From positions 1 through 64,000 of the forward strand of contig NZ_QOKW01000004.1 of NCBI RefSeq assembly GCF_008365375.1: a DNA stretch of 64,000 bases, written 5' to 3'. Source of the DNA: Roseomonas genomospecies 6. GTDB taxonomy: Bacteria > Pseudomonadota > Alphaproteobacteria > Azospirillales > Azospirillaceae. The position numbers and the translations under genes are program-made. Of the stretch, positions 57,696 through 64,000 are shown one piece after another. The notes under the pieces are model-generated. The model searched no databases. It was not told the DNA's origin and saw nothing but the letters and a program-made list of their open reading frames with translations. Within the stretch, counting starts at the first letter, position 1, and each line of letters opens with the position of its first letter.

Positions 57696-58675
57696 CGCTC
57701 CATGGCGGCCACACCCTCTTCGGTCAGCTCGATGAAGACGCGGCGCCCGTCCTTGTCGTCGGCGATGCGGCGCACCAGCCCGCGGTCGTGCAGGTCGGCG
57801 ATGCGGCGCAGCGCCGTGGTCTGGGCCACGCCCGACGCGATGCACAGCGACGACACGGAAATCCGCCGCCCCTGGAGATGGTTGATCATCAGGTCCAGAA
57901 GCATGTCCCAGCAGGGGTCCTCGAACAGGCCCTTGGGAAAGAACTTCTCGCGGGCGGCGCGCTTGCGCCGGATCGCCGTCAGGATGCCCAGGCTGTCCGG
58001 CTCGCCGCCCTCCGCCGCCGGTTCGGAAAGGCAGGGAGCCGCCGCGGGAGCTGCCATCGGGGCCGCCGCGGCGCGCGGGGCCGGGACGAAGGGCATCACG
58101 CGGCCCGCCGAGGACTCCCCGCGCAGGGCGCGCACCGACTCGATGAGCGCCAAGCCGTGACGGTAGGCCTGTTCCAGCGCGTCGTCCCGGCTGTCGACCG
58201 AAACCGGCGGGAGGTCGGCAGCACCGGCACCCCCCCGCCCGCCGCGCAGGTGGGACAGCGCGCGTTCGATCTGGGCCTCGTCCTCCGGATCGGTCACCAC
58301 GTCGGCGGCCTCCAGCCGCAGGGCGCGCACCACGTCGTCCGCCTCCGGGTTGCGGGCGAACAGGATGCAGGCGAGGCCGCGATGGGTGCGGTGCAGCCGC
58401 TCCATCAGCGCCAGCCCGTCGAACCAGGGGGAGTTGCCGTCCACGAACACCGCGCCGATGCTGCGGTCCGCGTCGAGAAGGCCGAGCGCGGAGATCACGT
58501 CGCGGGTGTCCTGCACCCGGTGGCCGAGCCGCAAGGCGCAGTCGCGGATGCCCGCGATGGCCCCGCCGTCGTTGCCGATGATCAGAATGGAAGGGACCGC
58601 CGCCGAGTAGCCGGCCGCCGTTTGACCGGCCAGCGTGAGACGCTCCGCCGAATGCGGAACCAGGGACCGTTGCAT
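57665..58675 (-). CDS. Degenerate receiver domain fused to MarR-like winged helix
   Basis: 336 residues from the Met at 58675. Residues about 28-150 resemble a response-regulator receiver (ILIIGNDGGAIAGIRDCALR, IGAVFVDGNSPWFDGLALME), but the first acidic pair is only N-D, and the conserved Lys region reads VVTDP, so phosphorylation is doubtful despite Asp79. After an Ala/Pro linker, residues 250-336 form a winged helix (LMINHLQGRRISVSSLCIAS, TTALRRIADLHDRGLVRRIA) like MarR regulators. It may sense by protein contact. The palindrome GTATCAAC/GTTGATAC lies upstream. Confidence 0.65.
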   Translation of the reverse strand: MQRSLVPHSAERLTLAGQTAAGYSAAVPSILIIGNDGGAIAGIRDCALRLGHRVQDTRDVISALGLLDADRSIGAVFVDGNSPWFDGLALMERLHRTHRGLACILFARNPEADDVVRALRLEAADVVTDPEDEAQIERALSHLRGGRGGAGAADLPPVSVDSRDDALEQAYRHGLALIESVRALRGESSAGRVMPFVPAPRAAAAPMAAPAAAPCLSEPAAEGGEPDSLGILTAIRRKRAAREKFFPKGLFEDPCWDMLLDLMINHLQGRRISVSSLCIASGVAQTTALRRIADLHDRGLVRRIADDKDGRRVFIELTEEGVAAMERYVENVGPLG

Positions 58676-58835
58676 GTCGCTCTCACCCGTATCAGATGGC
58701 GCGCCGGTTGACCGGCGGCGGTGTCGGGTCCGCCGCGGAGTCCCGGTGCGGCGGAGCGTTCCGCCTTCCCCGGGCACCCACGGCGAACCGTCAATCATTT
58801 GCTGGGCGACTTATAGCATTACCCCATTCGAACGC

Positions 58836-58855
58836 GTATCAACGGCGGTTGATAC
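58836..58855. promoter_or_regulatory. Palindrome upstream of the winged-helix regulator
   Basis: GTATCAAC (58836-58843) and GTTGATAC (58848-58855) form a perfect 8-bp inverted repeat with a four-base spacer, in a locally AT-richer stretch. The size suits a MarR-type operator, so autoregulation of the gene at 58675 is a fair guess. Confidence 0.5.
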
Positions 58856-58906
58856 TTTTGGAACGGCACCGCATGCCGTTTGTTATTGCGCGTTAAACAT
58901 TATCGA

Positions 58907-59650
58907 TCAGGACTCGTCCGGCTCCAGCGCATAGCCGACCCCGCGAACCGTGACGATGGGAGAGGACGCGCCGTCGTCCAGCCGCATCTTGCGGCGCAAC
59001 CGGGTGATCAGCGTGTCCACCGTGTGCTCGCTGATCGAGCGCGGGTCGCGGTTGCTGATGACATCCAGCAGGTATTCGCGGCTGACCGGGTTGGGCCGCA
59101 TCGCCGCCAGCGCCGCCAGGATGTTGAACTCCCCCGTCGTCAGGGCGAGGTAGGAGCCGTCCGGACGGAACAGCGCGCGCCGCACCAGATCCAGCCGCCA
59201 GCCCTTGAAGGTCAGCGGCGCGTCCGGCGCCGCCGCGCCATCCCCGGTTGAGGACGAGGCAGCGGGCGCCCCGGCGCGGCGCAACAGGTTGCGGATGCGG
59301 ATCAGCAGTTCCAGCAGATCGACCGGCTTGGTCACGTAGTCGCCGCCATGGGACAGGCCGGCGATGCGGTCGGTCGGGCTGTCGCGTCCGGTCACGAAGA
59401 TCAGCGGAACGGTCTCCCCCAGCCGCAACCGTTCGGCCAGGGCCAGCCCGTCGCAATCCGGCAGGTTGATGTCCAGCAGCACCAGATCGGGCCGGTCCTG
59501 CGCGATGCGGGCCGTCAGTTCCGCCCCGTTCGCGGCGCGCAGCACCCGCAGCCCCTGAAGCTCCAGGTAGGTGGCGATCAGATCCTGCGTTTCCGGAGAA
59601 TCCTCGACCACCAGCACGGTCCGTCCGGCCAGTTCCGATCCGACGCTCAT
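58907..59650 (-). CDS. OmpR-family response regulator
   Basis: 247 residues. The receiver has the acidic pair VVEDSPE, phosphoacceptor Asp60 in LVLLDINLPDCDG, Thr in FVTGRD and Lys in YVTKPVDLLELL. The C-terminal winged helix (about 145-240: FKGWRLDLVRRALFRPDGSY, LTTGEFNILAALA, IVTVRGVGYAL) is OmpR/PhoB type. It follows the hybrid kinase on the same strand by 61 bases and is probably one of its targets, directly or through the Hpt domain. Confidence 0.95.
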   Translation of the reverse strand: MSVGSELAGRTVLVVEDSPETQDLIATYLELQGLRVLRAANGAELTARIAQDRPDLVLLDINLPDCDGLALAERLRLGETVPLIFVTGRDSPTDRIAGLSHGGDYVTKPVDLLELLIRIRNLLRRAGAPAASSSTGDGAAAPDAPLTFKGWRLDLVRRALFRPDGSYLALTTGEFNILAALAAMRPNPVSREYLLDVISNRDPRSISEHTVDTLITRLRRKMRLDDGASSPIVTVRGVGYALEPDES

Positions 59651-59711
59651 GACCTTCTGCCCGCCGCCGATACTCCCGTATCCGATATCCCCGCCGCACC
59701 CTCGGTCGTCG

Positions 59712-62591
59712 TCATGTCAGCCCCGCCTCCCCCTTTTCGATGGCGTCCAGGGCGGCGTGGAGCCGGTCCCGAAGCGCCGCCGCACCCCCTTGCATGGAGG
59801 CGGTGGACCCGCCCCCGTTCTCGATGGCCGAAGCCGCCGTCTCCAGCGCCCGCGCCGCGGCGCTCACCTCCGGAAAGCCATAGGTGGCGCCGCTCCCCTT
59901 CATGCGGTGCGCCGCGTCCGCGATGCGCCGCGGCGACGCCTCCGCCTCGTCCAGCACCGCCAGCACCTCGCGGCAGGCCCGGGCGAAGCTCTCAATCAGC
60001 CGCGCGCGGTCGGCGCCGGACAGCGCCACCGGAGCCGGAGCCGGCTGCACGGTGAAAGGCTGAACCACGGGCGGCTGGGCCGGCCCGCAGGAGCCGGACG
60101 GCGCGTGGCGGGCCAGCGCGTCCTGAAGCGCGTCGGGGTCCACCGGCTTCGCCACCACCTCGTCCACCCCGGCGTCCAGATAGGCCGCCCGGTCCTCCGG
60201 AGAGCTGTTGGCGGTCACCGCGATCACCGGCACGAGAGCCTGATCCGCGTCCGGAAGCGCGCGGATGCGCCGCGTCACCTCGACTCCGTCGATGCCCGGC
60301 AGCCGCATGTCGAGCAGAACCACGTCCACGCTCCGCGCGGCCAGAACGGCCAGAGCCTCCTCCCCGCTGTCCACATAGACGGCGCGGTGGCCGCCGGGCG
60401 CCAGATACTCGCGCAGGACGGCCTGGTTTTCCGGCGCGTCCTCCACCACCAGGATGTCCAGGCTTCCCGGCACAGGCAGGGGAGCGGCCCGGCCCGGCGA
60501 CGGGCCGGCCACCGGCAGCGGACGCGTCGGAAGAGAGACGGCGAAGACGGAGCCGCCGCCCGCCCGCCCCTCCAGGCGGATCGCGCCGTCCATCAGCCCG
60601 ACGAGGCCCTTGACGATGGCAAGCCCCAGTCCGGCGCCGTCGCGGCGGCCGCCTTCCAGACGGTGCCCCTCCAGCCGATGGAAGGGTTCGAAGATGATGG
60701 ACTGCGCCGCACGCGGCACCCCGGGGCCGCTGTCCGCCACGGTCAGGCACAGCGTCACCGCCCCGCTCCCCATGCCCGCCGGGGCCGGCTCCGCCGACAG
60801 CGCCACCTCCACCCCGCCGCGCTCGGTGAACTTCACGGCGTTGCTCAGCAGGTTCAGGACGATCTGGCGCAGGCGCAGCGGATCGATCCAAAAGCGCTCC
60901 GCCCCCAGCCCGCTGACCGTCAGGGACAGGTCGAGCCCCTTCTCCCCGGCGTCCGGGCGCATCAGCGCCACGGCGTCCTCCACCAGCGCGACCACGTCGG
61001 TGGGCTGGGGGTGGAGTTCCATCCGGCCCGCCTCCAGCCGCGACAGGTCGAGGATGGTGTCGAGCATGGAAACGAGATGCCGCCCCGCCCCGTCCGCCAC
61101 CCGCAACCGCTCGTCCAATTGGTCGGTCGGCCCTTCGCGGCGGATCACCCGCACCATGCCCAGGACGGCGTTCAGCGGGGTCCGCACCTCGTGGCTGAGG
61201 TTGGCGAGAAAGCGCTCCAGCGTCGCGGACTTGTCCGACAGGGCGCGGGTACGCTCGGCGATCTGGCGCTCCAGTCCCTCGTTCAGGGCTGCCAGTTCCT
61301 GCGACAGCCGGCGTTCGTTGAGGAAGGCTGTCTCCACCCGGCGGCCCAGCTCCAGCGCGTGGCCGAACAGGAACAGCAGCGCGCCGTAGGGGACGAGGTC
61401 GATGCTCTCGAAGAAATGCGCGTACATCAGGGCGTCGTGCACCACCGACCCCAGGAAGGCCAGCGCCCCCGCCCCCAGCAGAAGCGCTCCGGCATGGCGG
61501 CGCAGGGCGGCCACGGCGAGGCGCCACCCGAAATACAGGGCCGACAGCACCAGCAGCAGGCTCGCCACGTCGCGCAGCCGGGTGAATTGCGCCGGTTCGG
61601 TCACCAGCACCAGGAACATGCCGGGCACCGCCACCGCCATCATGGCGCGCCCCACCCCCCGGTGCAGGCAGCCGGGAAACAACTCGCGCAGCAAGTGGAA
61701 GTAGATCGGGTAGAACATGTAGATCGGCAGGTATTCCAGCCGATAGGCCCAGACCTCCGACACGCCGGGGAAGAAGACGCGCAGCAGTTCGCTGGTGCAG
61801 ACCAGCCGCATGGCGCAGGCCGCCAGCAGCATCACGAGGAACAGCGGGGCCGCCGACAGGCGCCGGCGGAGGAAGGCGGCGATGAACAGCGCCATCAGGG
61901 TCAGCGACATCAGCGCCCCGGCGTTGGTCATCAACTGCCGCTGCCACAGCCGCGCCAGGCTTCCGTTGGCGTCGAGAAAGATCGTGCGCCCGATCCCGCC
62001 TTCGAAATGGAAATGGTTGGACACCTCCACGGCCAGTTCGACCACCCGCTGCCCGCCGTGCAGCGTGACGAAGCGGGAGACGGCCCCGGGCCGTTCCTGC
62101 GCGGCGGTCGGCGCCGGGACGCCCGCGGCGGCCACCGGGCGGCCGTCCACCCACACCCGCATGGCCGAGTTGACCGGCGGCATCTTCAGCGTCAGCGGCG
62201 GCATGCCGGGCGGCAGCAGAATCTGCAGGCGGAAGGTGGCCGCCCCCATCCCGCCCATGGCCTGCCCGTCCGGACGCACCGCCCCGTTCCAGATCGCCGG
62301 CAGGGAGAAGGGCACCCAGAGCCGTCCGTCCGGCTCCGGCAGCGGGTTCAGGCTTTCCTCTCCGGCGAGGCGGTCCCAGGTCACCAGCCATTCGCCGTCC
62401 ATCGACACCGGCCCGTCGAGGTCGGGATACCAGCCGCGCAGGTCGAGCACGCCGCGCTCCGCCTGCGGCAGGACCGTGGCCAGGGCCGGCGCCGCGCACA
62501 GAAGGAAAAGGAACAGAAACACGCCCAGGTTGCGGACAAGACGCAGCGGAGCGGCGCTTACGGACGGCATGACGGCACGCGACAAAAGCAC
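59712..62591 (-). CDS. 7TM-DISM hybrid sensor histidine kinase with receiver and Hpt
   Basis: 959 residues. After a signal-anchor (NLGVFLFLFLLCAAPALA) come a periplasmic 7TMR-DISMED-like domain (about 45-210, WYPDLDGPVSMDGEW, VSNHFHFEGGIGRTIFL), seven helices (about 220-410), a coiled coil, the kinase core with His467 in LSHEVRTPLN, ATP-binding N and G boxes (LLSNAVKFTERG, GAGLGLAIVKGLVG), a receiver with Asp761 in VVLLDMRLPGIDG and an Hpt domain with His895 in AAHRMKGSGATYGF. The ligand is likely periplasmic, possibly a sugar-like compound as known for some DISM domains. It forms a two-component pair with the downstream regulator. Confidence 0.95.
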   Translation of the reverse strand: MLLSRAVMPSVSAAPLRLVRNLGVFLFLFLLCAAPALATVLPQAERGVLDLRGWYPDLDGPVSMDGEWLVTWDRLAGEESLNPLPEPDGRLWVPFSLPAIWNGAVRPDGQAMGGMGAATFRLQILLPPGMPPLTLKMPPVNSAMRVWVDGRPVAAAGVPAPTAAQERPGAVSRFVTLHGGQRVVELAVEVSNHFHFEGGIGRTIFLDANGSLARLWQRQLMTNAGALMSLTLMALFIAAFLRRRLSAAPLFLVMLLAACAMRLVCTSELLRVFFPGVSEVWAYRLEYLPIYMFYPIYFHLLRELFPGCLHRGVGRAMMAVAVPGMFLVLVTEPAQFTRLRDVASLLLVLSALYFGWRLAVAALRRHAGALLLGAGALAFLGSVVHDALMYAHFFESIDLVPYGALLFLFGHALELGRRVETAFLNERRLSQELAALNEGLERQIAERTRALSDKSATLERFLANLSHEVRTPLNAVLGMVRVIRREGPTDQLDERLRVADGAGRHLVSMLDTILDLSRLEAGRMELHPQPTDVVALVEDAVALMRPDAGEKGLDLSLTVSGLGAERFWIDPLRLRQIVLNLLSNAVKFTERGGVEVALSAEPAPAGMGSGAVTLCLTVADSGPGVPRAAQSIIFEPFHRLEGHRLEGGRRDGAGLGLAIVKGLVGLMDGAIRLEGRAGGGSVFAVSLPTRPLPVAGPSPGRAAPLPVPGSLDILVVEDAPENQAVLREYLAPGGHRAVYVDSGEEALAVLAARSVDVVLLDMRLPGIDGVEVTRRIRALPDADQALVPVIAVTANSSPEDRAAYLDAGVDEVVAKPVDPDALQDALARHAPSGSCGPAQPPVVQPFTVQPAPAPVALSGADRARLIESFARACREVLAVLDEAEASPRRIADAAHRMKGSGATYGFPEVSAAARALETAASAIENGGGSTASMQGGAAALRDRLHAALDAIEKGEAGLT

Positions 62592-62951
62592 CGGGGCACA
62601 ATTCCTTCGACAGGCGCATGGCGCGGGCCGCGACCGAACCCACAGATCGAAAGGTGCCGGACCAACCCCATCATAAGGAGTATCGCAAAAGCTCTGGTGT
62701 GTGAATACCGATGCATTCAGGCATTTAAAGCCGAAATCCCATGATGCCGGAACGGGCCTATCGGCGAAGTATAGTCGGCTTTATCCGAATCAACGACCCG
62801 GAAAATCGCATCAGACGCCGCAAGCCACAAATCCCATGCCAATACGGATTTTAACTTTTCGAACAGGATCATGGCCTGTATTTGCCGATGCCCGCCGGGG
62901 ACGGTATTCCCGGCGGGCATCCGTGAAAGGAAGCAACCCGTTCCTATGGGA
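62592..62951. other. Non-coding region upstream of the kinase
   Basis: About 360 bases without a convincing gene. The stretch 62,680-62,880 is poorer in GC than its flanks and should hold the promoter of the leftward kinase operon. A strong hairpin at 62888-62920 marks the end of the leftward gene at 62952. Confidence 0.5.
62888..62920 (-). terminator. Strong hairpin after the helical-protein gene
   Basis: ATGCCCGCCGGG (62888-62899) pairs with CCCGGCGGGCAT (62909-62920), a 12-bp stem with a nine-base loop. It lies 32 bases beyond the stop of the leftward gene at 62952. No T-run follows on either strand, so termination may be partial. Confidence 0.6.
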
Positions 62952-63713
62952 TCAGGCCATGGCCTTCATCTGCTTGTCCATGCGGGCGAGCACGGCCATC
63001 ACCTCCTTGCAGCGGCTCTTCACATCCTCGTCGGTTTCCGGAAGACCGTCCTGGGAGGAGATGTTGCGCCAGTCCTTCAGGAAGGCTTTCAGTTCGGGCA
63101 TCTTCGGCAACTGGGTGCCGACACCACGGATGTCCTCCGACCACAAATCTTTGTAATCGTTCACCGTCTTAGCCGTCTTCAGCTTCTTCGCCAGGGACAG
63201 CATGTACTTTTCGAGGATTTCCCGGCCCTTGGCGCGCACCTTGTCGGCCTTCTCGACGGCGTCCTTCATGCCCTCGTAGTCATCGACGATCTTTTCGCCG
63301 AGGGAGGACTGGTTGAAGGCGACGAAGAGCTGGTCGGCGGCCTTGGCGACCTTCTCGGCGTGGGCGGTGGAATCCTTCGGGATCAGCTTGTTCGACTTGA
63401 ACTTCTTCGCCGTCGCCTCGGCCAGATCGCGGAGCTTCTGGAGCTGGGTGCGCAGCGGCTCGACCGAGCGCTTGTACTCCGCCCGCGCTTCGTCCAGCAA
63501 CTTGTCCAGATCGTCGAGCGTGGCGTTGCTGGGGGCGTTCAACGACACGCTCAGCTTTTTCCAGTCGATGGCGCCGTGCGCCTTGTCCACCGCTTTCATC
63601 GCATCGCCGACGCCGGTCTTGCCGGCGATCTTGGCGATGGCGCCCTTTTTCTTGTCCCAGTCCTTCTGGGTCAGGATGTCCGGAATGTCGATGCGCTTCA
63701 GGGGACCACCCAT
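62952..63713 (-). CDS. Helical coiled-coil protein of unknown function
   Basis: 253 residues, no signal peptide or membrane segment, Lys/Ala/Glu rich. Long helices include LDDLDKLLDEARAEYKRSVE, LRTQLQKLRDLAEATAKKFK and VEKADKVRAKGREILEKYML, and the C-terminus ends KEVMAVLARMDKQMKAMA. A Trp-containing middle segment (WSEDIRGVG) may mark a domain break. GGAGGAG lies just upstream of the ATG. No family was recognised; general composition resembles the gene at 42330. Confidence 0.6.
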   Translation of the reverse strand: MGGPLKRIDIPDILTQKDWDKKKGAIAKIAGKTGVGDAMKAVDKAHGAIDWKKLSVSLNAPSNATLDDLDKLLDEARAEYKRSVEPLRTQLQKLRDLAEATAKKFKSNKLIPKDSTAHAEKVAKAADQLFVAFNQSSLGEKIVDDYEGMKDAVEKADKVRAKGREILEKYMLSLAKKLKTAKTVNDYKDLWSEDIRGVGTQLPKMPELKAFLKDWRNISSQDGLPETDEDVKSRCKEVMAVLARMDKQMKAMA

Positions 63714-63860
63714 ATCTCAGCTCCTCCGCTTAACCAAGTCTTCACCCTATCGTCCGGCATGGTAGGAGGCGGGGGGAGCGCCCGGTATCGGCGATTGCTC
63801 CTCTCCCGCCCCTACCGGGGGTGATTGGGTCCAAAACGGCGGCTTCGCCCGGCGCTTCCG

Positions 63861-64000
63861 TCAGCGCCCCTTCACCAACTGCACCACGCCCTTGCAGACG
63901 GTGGCAAACTCCTTGATGAGGTCGGTGATCTGGCGGGCGGTGCAGTCGGGCGGCACGCGCATGGGCGGCCCGTCGCCGGCCTGTCCGGCCCAGGGGGCGA
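63861..64000 (-). CDS. 3' end of an unidentified gene, cut by the window edge
   Basis: The last 46 codons of a leftward frame ending at TGA (63861-63863) encode a peptide with CTARQITDLIKEFATVCKGV near the end. It is plausible as a small helical protein tail with two Cys, but too short to identify. Its gene lies upstream of the helical protein at 62952, so the two may be related in expression. Confidence 0.45.
   Translation of the reverse strand, partial: APWAGQAGDGPPMRVPPDCTARQITDLIKEFATVCKGVVQLVKGR

Noticed and set aside
59571..62744. 1057-codon plus-strand frame opposite the hybrid kinase
   Set aside because: Its His/Arg/Gln/Gly-rich translation has no fold-like pattern and it is the reverse of a gene with complete kinase motifs.
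1..64000. CRISPR arrays, tRNA and rRNA genes
   Set aside because: No regularly spaced direct repeats and no tRNA-like or rRNA-like sequence was found by reading; a covariance-model scan would be needed to exclude degenerate tRNA fragments.

Overview
The window looks like high-GC alphaproteobacterial DNA, most likely from an Azospirillum-type member of the Rhodospirillales. This is an inference from base composition, the gluconate/Entner-Doudoroff genes, the many ABC operons, and GC-rich palindromic repeats of a kind I associate with that genus. No 16S or other marker is present to confirm it, and I saw no tRNA, rRNA or CRISPR array.

About 1-17,230 is accessory DNA that reads as an integrated mobilizable plasmid or similar element. 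It starts with the end of an IS5-type insertion sequence that has cut off what looks like an integrase gene. Then follow an excisionase-like HTH protein, small uncharacterised genes, a lysozyme-inhibitor-like secreted protein, a MobA/MobL relaxase with two coupled small genes, a candidate oriT, a divergent MobC-like protein, and a lone DotA/TraY-family membrane protein. After that come an AT-rich island with stacked inverted repeats, a very acidic small protein, a double-HTH/Dam-methylase fusion, a serine resolvase with a res-like site, a HEPN-like gene coupled to the resolvase, and a plasmid Rep-like HUH protein whose leader could encode an antisense RNA. At the right edge lies a cytochrome c remnant that has lost a haem cysteine, which suggests where the element joins the chromosome.

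17,640-22,108 is the most unusual chromosomal block. A minus-strand operon encodes a dCTP deaminase, a large thymidylate-synthase homologue with an extra N-terminal domain, a HAD phosphatase and a ParB-like protein. Divergent from it is a gene resembling the uracil-DNA glycosylase superfamily. Together they suggest a dedicated pyrimidine-deoxynucleotide pathway, perhaps making or guarding a modified base.

22,322-27,479 holds a TauE/SafE exporter, a short-chain dehydrogenase, TusA, a DUF2478-DUF364 fusion, a DUF1244 protein and MoeA, a sulfur/molybdenum theme. 27,875-33,898 is a polar amino-acid ABC importer followed by a 2-hydroxyacid dehydrogenase, a LacI-type regulator and a 2-keto-pentenoate hydratase-like enzyme. 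34,051-39,117 is a gluconate regulon (edd, gntK, divergent gntR and gnd) with two matching GntR-type operators. 39,231-43,217 holds an enoyl-CoA hydratase, a thioesterase, an HtrA-like protein that has lost its catalytic triad, a BON-LysM protein and an unknown helical protein.

43,237-47,018 is a YehZYXW/OpuC-type compatible-solute importer, then ferrochelatase. 48,342-54,416 is a GntR/FCD regulator, divergent from a polyamine-type ABC importer and a hydantoin-racemase-like enzyme, with twin palindromic operators. The end of the window carries a GNAT acetyltransferase, a TPR/O-GlcNAc-transferase-like protein, a winged-helix regulator with a degenerate receiver domain, a 7TM-DISM hybrid histidine kinase with its OmpR-type partner, and a helical protein of unknown role.
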